A stretch of 64,000 nt of DNA, from positions 6,634,001 through 6,698,000 of the forward strand of contig CAUJLY010000001.1 in assembly GCA_963281155.1 (NCBI GenBank). The letters are read 5' to 3'. Source of the DNA: Rhabditophanes sp. KR3021 (Eukaryota; Nematoda; Chromadorea; Rhabditida; Alloionematidae). Each line of letters begins with the position of its first letter. The stretch's first letter is position 1. Positions 24,906 through 36,060 of this stretch are shown here, in pieces. The notes under the pieces are model-generated. The model did no database searches. It saw only the letters and a program-made list of their open reading frames with translations, and was not told where the DNA came from. A program made the translations under genes and the position numbers.

Positions 24906-27745
24906 ATGTTAAGACGAGTAAGCTTAAAGTATTCTACATATGTATTTAATCTATCTTTTTTATAGAAACAAGACGAGTATGACGATCCCTCAGAAGTACT
25001 GAGACTTGCTCGGCTAACAGTCAAAGAAGCCAACATTCGTGCAGCCAGACTTCAAAATCAAACTACACAACATCTAGTTGAAAGAGTCAAAGATTTGAAG
25101 TACTGGTCGTCTGAAATTGACCGTGAATTGCTCGATTTGAACGAAGATAATGAGGATATGCAGGTATTTATTAAAATTAAACGAGGCAATCAAAAACATA
25201 CTAAAATTGTGCATCATTTGGAGTTTAAGTATCTTTTGAGTCAAGATGTCTGCGACAGCACATGCATTGCCAGAATTGAGCAAGTAGACGTTTGCATACT
25301 ACATTTACCGTGGTCACAGTTGGTGATATAATGCTCTAAATTTTCAGCCAATTCTTTAGTAGGCACAGGAAGCTTGAAATATCTCATTCTTTTTCACAGT
25401 AGATTTGATTATATCTAATGGAAGCAATCAATTGTTCCCTTAACTCAAGTACTTTACTTAGACCGTTAAATGCCTTGCCAAAATGGGCCTCCAGTATTAA
25501 CTCCTTCTCCATCACATTCATGTAAGCTTTAACCTTTGGTCGGCAGCTTTTCATGTTTAGTCAAAGAAGAGTCATCGGCTTTTTGAACCAGCCCAAAAGA
25601 ACGACTTTATTGTGGTAGCTGGTCTGGGGCTAAAACAATTACTCATTGTTTAAGATGCTTAGCCTACCTTTACCTGGCGCATCCTTTCTTTCTACAGGTA
25701 ACAGCACTTCATCCACAATAGGTGGTTCCTTCTCGATGCTTCATAAGACAGCCGCCTCATTCTCGTTTCCATAGACATCTCATCTTTGTTTTTTCTGAGA
25801 GTCTTCTTGACACCACTTTTCTTCATAGTTTAACTCCAGTTGAGTGAGTGGGCAACTAAAAGATAAAACAACAATTAGTAAGCGTAGTGAGTTAAAAAAT
25901 GTAAATGCATCAACAACGGTAGCACATTTGGAAGTAACTAATGTTCTATTCAAAAAATATTATCTTAAAAAGACATCTTTGATATACAGTTTACTAATTC
26001 AAATTATCAGAGGTATTTTCGGAAGTTACAAACTTGTATGCAGATTACCTCTGAAGCTTTGAAGGTAAATGAAACTTGTGGAGCAGTCAGAAGAAAAAGA
26101 GTTCAAGTAGATTCGAGCGACCGTGTAGATTCTGCTTTGCATAAAGAAAAAGATGTTATTGGGGATGGTGTTAGGCAGATGAAAGAGTTTAATGGAGTTA
26201 TTGAAAGGCAAATTGAGATTAATGAGTCTGCTCGGAATAGGTTGAATAGAGACTTTATGCTTAAGCAGGAAGCAATTAATTTAGATCATCGGTCGGCTGC
26301 TTTGGGTGTTGAGGGGAGATACAACAAAAGGATGGCAGAAGGAGATTTGGAAATAAGAGATGGCGCACCCCTTCAAAGGTCCGTTCTGCATCTTCATTTA
26401 ATAATATTTAATTTTAGGTAATCAAGGGAAGATCAAACATTTAAATCAAGCATTTATTTGAAAAGGGATAAAATTACAAAAATTAGGCAAAACATTAATT
26501 AAGTGATATATTTTTGAGACAAGTGAATTTTATCAAGAATAATATTTGAGATTCTCTTGACGGTAGTAGAGTCTTTCTTGTACATCGCTTGGCTGGAGTG
26601 GCCAGGGGCATCGACATTAGTTAGGGTATCTCTAACTCGAGAATTACAGTGTATTCATATGATAGGGCTTCATTGCTAGTTAAGTCGCCAAGATACATTG
26701 CTACCAATTGCCTCTTGCCATCCAAAATATGCATAACCTTGCTATCTTCTCCGTTCAGAGGTATGAATCTTGAGAAACGACGTTGAGTTAGCCATTTGTG
26801 AGCATTAAATCTTGTTTGCATAGCACCGGAGACACCGCAATACAAAATAGCTGACCTATAATCCACATTTGCTGGAATGTGCAACAGCACATATATCGAT
26901 TGCTTCCCTTTGGATGCTTTCTTAAAAACGCCTATTTTGAGACAATCTTTAGCTTGTTCAACAATTGTTCGGGATCTAATAGTTTTTTGTCTTCTTCAAA
27001 GGTCTTTTTGAAACACTGTTCTTGAAATACAACAGATTCATCAATTCTGTTAATGTGCAACAACCAAGTATCTAAAGTTCTCATCATATTTGTACTTTAT
27101 AATCATTAATAACCTGTATTAAGGATGTCTGAATATAATGATTGGGTTGAAAATACGGCTGCCAATCTTAATCAGTCTGCCAAGGCAAGGGCTGTGTCGA
27201 GAAAAATTGTGCAAAAGATGATTCAGTCGGTTAGGGAGGTTGCGCAAGCTTTGAGACAGGAGGCTATTGCGGTTGAGGCCACTTTGAAGGATTCTATTAG
27301 GTTATGGAGTGAGTGGAGAGATTCCTTGCAAGGTCAATTAGGAGCTAAAGATAAGGAAATGAAAATTGCGGATTCAGCTATTAACGAAATCCAAATGTCT
27401 CTGAAATTGAAAGGTTCTCCTCTTCAAATCGCGTTAACTAGACAAAATCAACGAGGCCTTAGGCCAGGAATAGAACTTTGCAATGATAAAGCTCAACATG
27501 CTCTTCAAACGGAATTAAACAACCTAAAAGCGTCTATGTTAACATTAGAGCACCAACTAGATCGTGCCAAAGACAGTCGCCGTAAACTGGACGGTGAAAG
27601 ATATAGATTACAAAGAAAACTTGAAATATGTCAACAAAATGTGGTTGTAGATAATGAAGTTCTCCGAAACATTCGTTCAACATATCCTCAGGAAATTCAG
27701 CTGTCGGGATTTTTGGTGGGTGAGATGCCTAAGCATAGAAAATAA
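24906..27745 (+). CDS. Tektin
   Basis: Four exons (24906-24917, 24966-25163, 26044-26378, 27124-27745), 388 residues, phases agree. The protein is almost wholly coiled coil. It shows the tektin pattern: RVKDLKYWSSEIDREL near the N terminus, and late in the protein RGLRPGIELCNDKAQ, the counterpart of the signature RPNVELCRD, followed by L..E...L..TMLTLE-like heptads. Role from family: filament inside doublet microtubules of motile cilia and flagella. Introns 2 and 3 are 880 and 745 nt and hold antisense elements; intron 1 is 48 nt. Tektin is not expected in nematodes, which lack motile cilia and have amoeboid sperm. The first exon is only 4 codons and less certain. Confidence 0.88.
25164..26043 (-). 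mobile_element. Intron-resident antisense degenerate element, copy 4 (tektin intron 2)
   Basis: An 880-nt intron. On the minus strand it starts with an apparent N terminus near 25828 (MKKSGVKKTLRKNKDEM) and ends with VPTKELAENLEHYIT, CDHGKCSM, homologous to the end of copy 3. Several frame breaks lie between. A perfect 7-nt direct repeat TATGCAG sits at both splice junctions (25157-25163 and 26037-26043), as expected if the insertion duplicated its target. Confidence 0.62.
26379..27123 (-). mobile_element. Intron-resident antisense degenerate element, copy 5 (tektin intron 3)
   Basis: A 745-nt intron. The longest minus frame (26621-26890) reads AMYLGDLTSNEALSYEYTVI and, after a frame break, TLTNVDAPGHSSQAMYKKDS and TTVKRISNIIL before a stop. 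This is the best-preserved version of the C-terminal block shared with copies 1 and 2. The extreme intron ends are less similar to those two. Confidence 0.62.
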
Positions 27746-28386
27746 ATCCATCCAAATTATCTTTACTTTCTTCTTCAATAAAGTTTAATCAAAATTGTTT
27801 GTTTAAGAGTTCATATGATACGTTAATAATTTGAACTTACACATGTATGTACATATGTATTTATTTGAACTAGATTGTTTATTTTGGAACACATGTAAAT
27901 TTGCCTATGTTATTATATAAAATTGACTTGATCACACTCATATTCTTGTATAAAATGAAGTCAATTTTGTGCATATTTTTTGATGTCAAGTGTCATAGAT
28001 GTTAATTAGTGCATTGTTATTGTGTTGAATTAGATAGGCAATCATGCTTTTGATTTTCTCTTTTTGTAGAAATACAGGTTTTGAAGTATACCTTCGAGTT
28101 AATAAAAATGGACAACACATTTTAAACAATAGATGGTGACACAAAGTTTTGATGTTAAACCACTTCACACCATTATCTCGTAATAGAGGGCCTTACCGAC
28201 ATTTATATTGTTATAAGATTGTGTAAGATTTCTTTGAGAACAAATCTAATCAAAGTATTCTATTCCTAATATCATTGTATTTGCTAGTAGTTTATGTACA
28301 AGACACATATCTTTGCAATATTCGGTTTTATTTACATTACTTAAAAAGATTATTATTGTTATTACTATTTTAAAACATCAATTTAG
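27746..28386. other. Intergenic, 0.64 kb
   Basis: Follows the tektin stop; an AATAAA signal lies about 30 nt on. The 5' coding exon(s) of the Crumbs-like gene should lie here or overlap it, but none is convincing. A short frame at 28295 (MYKTHIFAIFGFIYIT) looks like a signal peptide but has no donor in the right phase. Confidence 0.4.
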
Positions 28387-30352
28387 GGTCCTTATATGGA
28401 TTGCGGTTCAGAACCTGATATCATTCCGAGCATCTTAACCAGATGTGGTGAAATACCGCTATGTAGATACGTGTATTGTTATAAAAGTTATGCGTGTCTT
28501 TTAGGTATGTTCTAATGTTCATAATTATATTTATAACTATGTATTTTCATAATAATAGTGTTAGTGTGTGTTTGACTAATATCTTTATTTAAAGTGATTT
28601 TCGTTTTTTCCTGCTGATTAGTCGTGTTTAAATTAATTGACTTTAAATCTTTGGTTAAATAGAATAAATATATATTAAGATAACTAACAAAATATTCCAT
28701 TCCCATAATCTTATCAGTAACTGATATTATAAGCATACATCCATACTCACAAATAAAAAAAGTAATTTTTTGTTAATGATACTCACATAAAATGTATAAA
28801 TTTATAAATTCTTAAACTTCCCCTTTTCATTTTGGGTTCTGTTTGCTTTTAAAATTGTATGTATGTGTATATTATATTTTTGTTATACAAAAAAGTATTA
28901 TTGTATTGTATAGATGATGATGTACAATTTTTTAATATTAGTTGTTTTGTGTATGATTTTGACTGTTACATCACAGGTATCATTGTAGCACAATATGCAC
29001 ATTAAATATATGATATAATTTATTATTATAGTCAGGCTTCATTTGTAGGATGTTGTTAAGCAGATGCAGATTAGCTAAATATTCAGTTGTAACTAACAAA
29101 ATAGTATTTTAATGCATGTCACAATTGACTTAAATCTGGTTAATGGATGATGGTTCAATCATAAAATTTGACACCATCTCCAGGTTGACACTAATATTAT
29201 TTTTAATTTCTTTTATAATGTACAATTTGATTTACTTTTAAAAGTAATGTATTTCCTTTACTAATTCAGAAAATCAAGCACTTTATTTTTGCATTAAAAC
29301 AGACCCTTCTAATGTATTTTTCCATCCAAATAGACCCTTCTAATGTTTTTTTAATATATTTGTGATACATTTACATATTATTTTTGACAAGAATGTGTCC
29401 CCTTATTAGTCATGTTTTAATTTTCTCTTCTAACAATTTATCATCATCCCACAATTAATCATGAATGCATGTATTTTAGTAAGAAACTCTTTCAGATCAA
29501 TCCATATCATACGTTTATTACGGTTGCCGTACTGTCTCCACAAATCAGCCTTACTATTGCGTGTGCCATTCGCCTCAAGACAAGCCAAAATTAAAGCTAG
29601 GAAAACTTTTAACCACCAATTCACTTTCCACCTTAATAACCAAAATGAACAACATATCAAAAATAATTGATCCGATTCTAAAAAATGAAACTGACAAAAC
29701 TTTGTCGCAAGAATTAACAAAAAAAGTGACTCTTGATCAGTTATTTTCAAAAGAAGGGGTAAGCAGTTTACCTAGTGAGGTGGATTTATTTAATAATGAA
29801 ACGGCTACTACTCTTGTTCATCAAATTAGAGGTTTTATGTCGACGACAGTTAGAAGTTTAGTAGATGTACAAAATAATAGTAGTACTGCAGCTATTACTT
29901 TTTCCGATGATATAATGGATGATGAAAGCATTTCCAATATTAGCACTACTATTATGACTACTTCTACTACTGCCAGTCAACCTTTAATTACTACTACACT
30001 TAATAAAGTGGTTGCCAAGGTTAATGAATCAATTAATGTTATGGCTTCTGATTTAGTCGAAAAATCCACCACCACAGAAGCCCCCTCTTCCGGCTTATCG
30101 GGAGGTGCTATAGCTGGTATTGTTGTTGGTGCCATTGTAAGTTCACTCATCTACAAACAAATTCTTATAATTATTACCTTATACCTAATTTAGCTTCTCT
30201 TTCTAATCGCTGGCCTGGCTTTCTTTTTTGTCAGAAGAACCCTATCACAAAGGAGAAAGACACACGGCGTATATAGTCCTCAACAAGAAGAAGCTGTCCA
30301 TGCCAAAGATTTACCTTACCTTCCTCGACCAACAGCAGAGGGCCTAATTTAA
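28387..30352 (+). CDS. Crumbs-like (CRB3/EAT-20-like) apical membrane protein, 5' end not found
   Basis: Three linked exons (28387-28504, 29496-30136, 30194-30352) agree in phase and give 305 residues. The first two encode a Cys-rich extracellular part (MDCGSEPDIIP, RCGEIPLCRYVYC, then QPYYCVCHSP), perhaps EGF-like. A Ser/Thr-rich stalk follows. The membrane helix is SGGAIAGIVVGAIVLLFLIA with VRRTLSQRRKTHG after it. The tail keeps the two Crumbs signatures: a FERM-binding THGVYSPQQEE (compare GTYSPS) and a C-terminal PDZ ligand EGLI (compare ERLI). Role from family: apical determinant binding the PALS1 PDZ. A PALS1-type gene lies 16 kb away. The signal-peptide exon is missing from my model. 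Confidence 0.68.
28505..29495. other. Long intron of the Crumbs-like gene
   Basis: A 991-nt intron inferred from matching phases. It contains a signal-peptide-like plus frame at 28914-28976 (MMMYNFLILVVLCMILTV), ending in a GTATCA donor. It could be an alternative first exon, but no phase-matched acceptor was found. No clear element-family block was recognised in it. Confidence 0.35.
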
Positions 30353-30714
30353 TTTATACGGATAAAATAACAACAATTAAACACGCTTTTGTATATAACA
30401 AAAAGATATGCGCATTTTGTTTCTTGTTTGAATAATAAAGAATTTTGTCATACATATGTGTGTCTAGTAGTCATTTGCTTTCATGAGAGGCGCTTATTAA
30501 AAGTTCCCTTTTCACACCTCGTTTAAGTTATTCTATCTAAAAGACATAAGCAAAAGGAGATATGTATATTGCCCATTTGATAATAATGATAGCGTCGTGG
30601 TTTGTTCGTTGCCATATATACAATGTAATGTATTGATAAGTTTGTTGTGTTTTTTGTACTCTATAGATACTTTTATTAAGGTTGTTTTAACTTATTAAAA
30701 TCTAATTTTTTAGA

Positions 30715-31973
30715 ATGGCTCTACCTTCGAAAATAGGACCTGGTCAGAAGGATCCTAATGCCTTTGCTGTGAGTTGAGTTGCCAGTCCAATTAATCAGTT
30801 TAGGTATGAGTTTAAAGAAATGTTAATTGGTTATGGAACGATAGCAGGAACAATCTAGGAAAATGAGGAAATTATTGCAATGCAAGATTTCTATGATTAC
30901 ATTCGTAATCTCCTAGTCAGCAAACTAGAGTATGTCTATGATTTATTTTTAACGAAGGTTTAGAGGAAATGCTATTCGTTGGTATTAGATGTAATATCAA
31001 ACACATAGTATTTTCTTCCTTAAACTCTATCCGAGATATTTGTACCTATTCTCTTAACATTCAAAGTTAATTGGACAATCACAACTTGCTGACCAATTAA
31101 TGAAATTGTTCCAAGAAACTACAGATTGCAACCAAATAATCAGCATCTACTCAATAATATCTGCTATTTGCAAAGAAACAGACATTTTTGGAAAATTAAA
31201 CTGCACTCCTTTCTGGTGTTTAGTATTAAAACATGTGCAGCAAATGGGCGGAAGAACTAAAATGATTCCATATTAAATGGTGTTGGGAGTAGTATATGGT
31301 TGTGCTTGTAAACATCATAAACCGTCGGGATCACTTTTTAAGAGATTAATTGAAAATGTCTTCTATCCTATGCTGTGGTCTAAGCGAGATGGAGTTAGAA
31401 AGCATGGGGTTGACTGTGTTTTCGAGTTGCTTCAAAATGGAAAGGATGGTTATTTTTTGATTTTGCATAAATCTAAGTACATGCAAAAGATTTGTGATAT
31501 TTTTGATGAAGATATTGAGCTGACTTATGAGATCATGGATTTGTTTAAGGCTTTTGCGCTTGCTCAAGATCATATAAAGGATTTGCTTGTTAGTCTGAAT
31601 ATGATAGGATTGATTGTTGCAAGGACTAAGGATATGGATTTGGATGTTGCCGAACATGCTTTGGGAATGATCGAATCTTTAATTGAAACTGATGCAGGAA
31701 TTAATGCTTTTACTGATGGTTGTCACTCAACAGTCGAATGTCAGATATTTAATCAAAATACTTTTATTCGGAGATATTAGCATCCAAATGTATGTTGGCT
31801 CAATTATCAGAAGCTTATATCATCTAAAAGGAAATGATTTTGGCTGCTTGTTAAGTGCAAGTGATTTAAAAGAGTTCAAAGAAAGTGTTATTAATTCGAA
31901 CAATAAAAGTTTAGTTGCAACTGCAACAGAATTGGAGGCTTACTTATTCAAAAAAGAGATTGGTTATGAATGA
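30715..31973 (+). pseudogene. Broken armadillo-like gene, weakly PSMD5-like
   Basis: A start MALPSKIGPGQKDPN is followed by helical, armadillo-like sequence that stays coding only if breaks are ignored. The breaks are a missing base at the AAA run 31063-31065, an in-frame TAA at 31274-31276, and an extra base at GG 31718-31719. The longest piece (31277-31780) has HALGMIESLIETDAGINAF-type helical repeats, and the C terminus reads LEAYLFKKEIGYE. Length and tail loosely resemble the proteasome assembly chaperone PSMD5. The family call is weak. It may be a decayed gene, or a real gene in poorly polished sequence, since other genes here show similar indels. Confidence 0.45.
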
Positions 31974-33443
31974 CCAATTTTTGAACATAAGTAGAATTGA
32001 ATTAAATATTACGACTCCAATATTTTTTAATTTTATTCTAACTTATTCTATGTCAATTTTTCGCAAACAGTTGCAATATCAACAAACTAATCGAAATTTG
32101 TCATATAACTATCGCAAAAAAATTAAAATTAATAATATTTTCGATTTTGTTTAATTAATATAAATAACATCCACTTATATATTTAAGTAAAATCATTCTC
32201 CTAAATTAGATATTCTTTTGTCAAAGTGAGCTAATAGAAATTATGCACAAAATTCAAGGCCATCTCATCACCTTATTGTCATGTTCTCACCAATTAAAGT
32301 GGCGCTCCTTCACGCCAACTAAAGGCAAGAAAACATTTCTATGTTAAGACCCTTTCCATTAAAATTGGCACGCATAGTTAAATGGTATATTTAATAATTG
32401 GCATGTATCAAACAAAATGACTATTTGAAATGAACCGACATTGATGAGCATCACGCAAATAGTAGGTGGTCGATCCTCAATGCCAAAGATGATGAGAAAT
32501 GGGAATAAATTATGTTTTGTTATAGTTTGTAATTTATTACAGCAACGTGAGGTACTACTTTTGTTATTCTTTGCCATGTTAAATAGAGAAACTAGTTTTT
32601 TGGGCGTTGAATAAATAATCAGTAATTATTTTATACACAATTATATGTTAACTAACTTTTTTGCACTGGAATTTCATCAAATTGTCATTAAACACACATT
32701 TGTGTCTCCACAATTCCATTTATGAGTGATAAATTATTTATTTACCTTTTTATATTGAATTAACAAAAACCTTGTCATGTAACTTCTATTTTACTGTTAT
32801 AAAATTGCATAATGTGTTGGGGTGTGATTGAAGATTATTATTAAAAAGGACAAGATCAGATAAAATCTCTCACCTTTTTGTTAAAGTAAAATGGCACTTA
32901 CTTATCCCTTTTAAAGATCATACATATTTATGCATTTCAGTGATGAAATATTTTTAACAAACTTAATTGGTTTCCATTTTTTGATGAATCGAGGTTGTTG
33001 CTTTTGATATAAAGATTTTTTATGACCTATTGTAAAGAGAATACTAACTTTTAACAGACAAAAATATTTCGCATTCATTTTTGCTATACCATTCTTATCA
33101 TACTGATACAACTATTTGCTTTTAACGCTGCATATGAACTTTTGAAATCTAATTATCTCAAAATAAAATGTTCAATATGCATGTGCTGTTATATGGTGTT
33201 TCTTTTGTTGATAATAGCAAAGGCGATTAATTTTGGTGATTTTCGGAGGTTGTAAAGAAGATAAATCGGACATTGGAATTGTTTAGTCGTTTGCCTTAAG
33301 TTTTGATAGTTCGTTGTGAATAAGTTGGGAAATCATTTGACCATAATAATAGTTTATATCATTTTAGAAGTTTATATCATTTTAGATGTTTAGACGATTT
33401 TAAAAGTTTTATTTTAGTTTATTTTGTACATACACAATATATT
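31974..33443. other. Intergenic, 1.5 kb, no gene supported
   Basis: Minus frames at 32359-32577 and 32911-33111 have no recognisable features, although the first has a hydrophobic stretch (FPFLIIFGIEDRPPTICVML). Three copies of a 17-nt unit AGTTTATATCATTTTAG-like lie at 33350-33410. Confidence 0.4.
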
Positions 33444-35099
33444 ATGGTTTTGCTGAAATATTTAAGTGTATCGTTGTTGATGGTATCTATTTGTGTTGCT
33501 ACGATAATTGATGCAAGGAGATGGACGGAAGAGGATGAAGTAAGCTATTTCTATTTACAATTAAAGATGTTCATTTTTAGAGTAGACGAATCCAAATGAT
33601 AAAAGATCAAGAAAAACAGCTATTTGAAAAAGAAATGGCTAATTTTAGATCTCGCCATAATTATCGTGAACCATCGACAGACTATTTTGAATCATCTTCA
33701 TCAAATCTAAAAACATCTGCTAAAGATGAAAAGAAAAAACATTCTGAGAGAGTTTTGTCAACACCCATAATTTATCAACATATCCCAAACACAACGAATT
33801 GGTGTTACCAATGTACGTCGTCAATGTCAACAATTTCCCAAAGCATGAGACAAGCAGTTAAGAACTTTCTTGATTTAAGACGAACTTCCTTTCCTAGTGA
33901 TGTTGTCAACAATAAATGTACTAAACCCGAAGATTTGGGTGTCTTCAAAAAACAAAGTTGTATGTCTTCGTATTGTCAGACTTTAGTCCTAACAGATGCT
34001 CAAACGGGAAATGCTTTTACTATGAGAGGTAACAAAAATGGGCTAGGGCTTTAGGATATATTCTCAAAGTTCACAAATTTAAAAATCTTTTAAAATTAAT
34101 GTAGCGATATCATCAACGTAGGACCATTATCTACTAAATTTGTAATACTTCTGTGAGTTACCATCCTTTGATACATATCCAGACTTTCCCCAAGATAGAA
34201 AATAGATTTTACTGCTTGTGAAAAATCCATACTGGGTCTAGTTTTGTTGGATCATCGATGGCTAAGTGTACCCAACACTTTTCATCACTTCACCAGCTTT
34301 CATTCCATCCAATTTTCCTATCTCAGAAGGAGTAGTTGTTTCGTTGAACTTGATGGCCTTGTTTACTGATCCAATGCACCTTCTTTCTTTTAAGTGAAAA
34401 GATAAATCACTCAAAACCTTAAAACGAGATTTGCATGATGTGCAGTGAAACTCACTATTATTAGCTACACCCATTTCTATGTTAGTACAATTTTCATGGT
34501 AATCAATTAGGCACTTCCCCCAAATACCACTAGTTGATTTGGATATCCACCAAAGCACATCACATCTACAAACCCCTTCTTGATATAATTATCCAACATT
34601 CTTTGGACTCTTGCAGACAGGCGACAACTTTAATTTTTTTGAAATGTGGCTTCGATAGAGTGTTGAGCAATCTTTTTGCCAATATAATGGTCTTAATGAC
34701 GTGCTAGGAAATATCTTAAAGCTAACATTCAAACGGTAAACGTTCAAAAGTCTTAAAGAAACTTTGCTATAATGCCTCTTTAAATTTAATTTTTACCTAA
34801 TTTAATTTTCATTCTAAGGATGTGCTGAACATTTTGGGGCTATTGATCCTAATGTTTTGGGAAAGAGAGATGACAATACTTGTACAAAGTTGCATAATAA
34901 TCTTGAAATGTATGAATGTATTTGTAAGAACAGAAAATATTGTCACGCTGGAAATGAGAGAAGTATTCCTGATTCGGGGATTGCTTTTGAAGAAGTTAAA
35001 TTTGCGGCTCAGATTGGTCCAAACAATGGAAGTGGTAAAACTAATTGCATCATTAATTTGATGGTTGTTATGGCAGTATTGTTTTTTGGTGTAAATTAG
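33444..35099 (+). CDS. ODR-2/Ly6-like GPI-anchored three-finger protein
   Basis: Three exons (33444-33539, 33581-34028, 34819-35099), 274 residues. It has an N-terminal signal peptide (VSLLMVSICVATIIDA), then a charged linker. The Cys pattern from residue about 100 (WCYQCTSS, NNKC, KQSC, MSSYC, RGCAEHFG, NTC, MYECIC, YCHAG) fits the ODR-2/HOT Ly6 family. The C-terminal hydrophobic tail MVVMAVLFFG fits a GPI-anchor signal. Role from family: neuronal membrane signalling. Intron 1 is 41 nt. Intron 2 is 790 nt and contains an antisense element. The exon 2/3 join restores the CxxxxC...RGC segment, so the model is well supported. Confidence 0.78.
34029..34818 (-). mobile_element. Intron-resident antisense degenerate element, copy 6 (ODR-2-like intron 2)
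   Basis: On the minus strand, 34262-34558 is open with a zinc-finger-like block EFHCTSCKSRFKVLSDLSFH followed by C; further coding-like pieces continue to about 34100 after frame breaks (MYQRMVTHRSITNLV). The C-x2-C...H layout resembles the LKCSSCGSYSDLLIGH block of copy 7. No C-terminal block like that of copies 1, 2 and 5 was found. Membership rests on the shared situation and the finger motif. Confidence 0.5.
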
Positions 35100-36060
35100 T
35101 AAATTTGTTTTTGTATAAATCGACTTCTAAAAAACAACATCTGTTTACTAAATAAAAATTCGTTTTTTAAAAACGATCCACCAAAGATAAAATCATAAAA
35201 ATTAATTCTTTGAATGTTTCATCAAAAATAAATTGAAAACGAAGGAGTAATAAGTCATTTTTTCAGGACTCCAGCTTACATTAAATTAAAAATATTTAAT
35301 AGTACGAGTGAGAAGGATTGATATTAAGGTTAATTTGTCGATTACATGAATAATAAAAATTAAAACGTCTTTATTTTACAAGTCATGCATAAATATTACA
35401 AATTTCAAGTTCCGTGAGCCATAAACTTATGAATTTCTGGTAAAAAACAAGTCACATCAGCAAAAGCATGTCCTGACTTGTAGTCGTCATCTACTATTTG
35501 ATAGTTCTATTATTTACATTTGTTTGGGTGATTTGTTAATATTCATATTTTGTCCTTAAAATTGTATGTGCATTTACAAGTCACTACAACTCCTTTTATA
35601 ATCTATCTTCTTTATTAACTATTTATATAATTGACAATAGGAGAGCATAAATAATACTTTTTATTGTTCGATCATTCATTACATATTCTTACTTTATTTA
35701 TTAAACTACTAAAACAATGGCCAAGACAATTCCATCTGAAAATTTTAAAAAGGCCTCAAATATTACTAATGTGCTAGTCCAAAAATGAAGTTGTAAAGAA
35801 TAGACAGGAAATCAGATACTTAGTTGAAGAACAATATGAACTAAAAAAATGGTAGAATTCATTTTAGTTAATGAGTACTCCGGTGTCAAGTATGCTGTAT
35901 TTTGGAAAACTATTAACGAATTAATTGATGGACTAAGACAATTAAATCTATCAACAGATCTAGAAGCGTTTGATGTTAAACGTAAAAAACTTCACTTTAT
36001 ATCAATGAAAATTTGGGTGACTTTTTTGAAAAAATACTTCGATGCTATTTAAGGTTATGA
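35100..36060 (+). pseudogene. Possible small coiled-coil remnant
   Basis: Around 35716-36052 three short frames in succession look coding: MAKTIPSENFKKASNITN, then KNRQEIRYLVEEQYELKK, then MVEFILVNEYSGVKY to the stop. They are joined only by ignoring two frame breaks. The QEIRYLVEEQYELKK helix loosely recalls prefoldin subunit 2, but the call is weak. The rest of the interval is AT-rich and holds nothing recognisable. Confidence 0.25.

Noticed and set aside
24906..27745. Generic coiled-coil protein instead of tektin
   Set aside because: The RPGIELCNDKAQ segment and its position 90 residues from the C terminus match the tektin signature, not a generic coil.
29430..29750. 106-residue minus frame in the Crumbs-like gene
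   Set aside because: Antisense to a phase-consistent coding exon; composition is that of a shadow frame.
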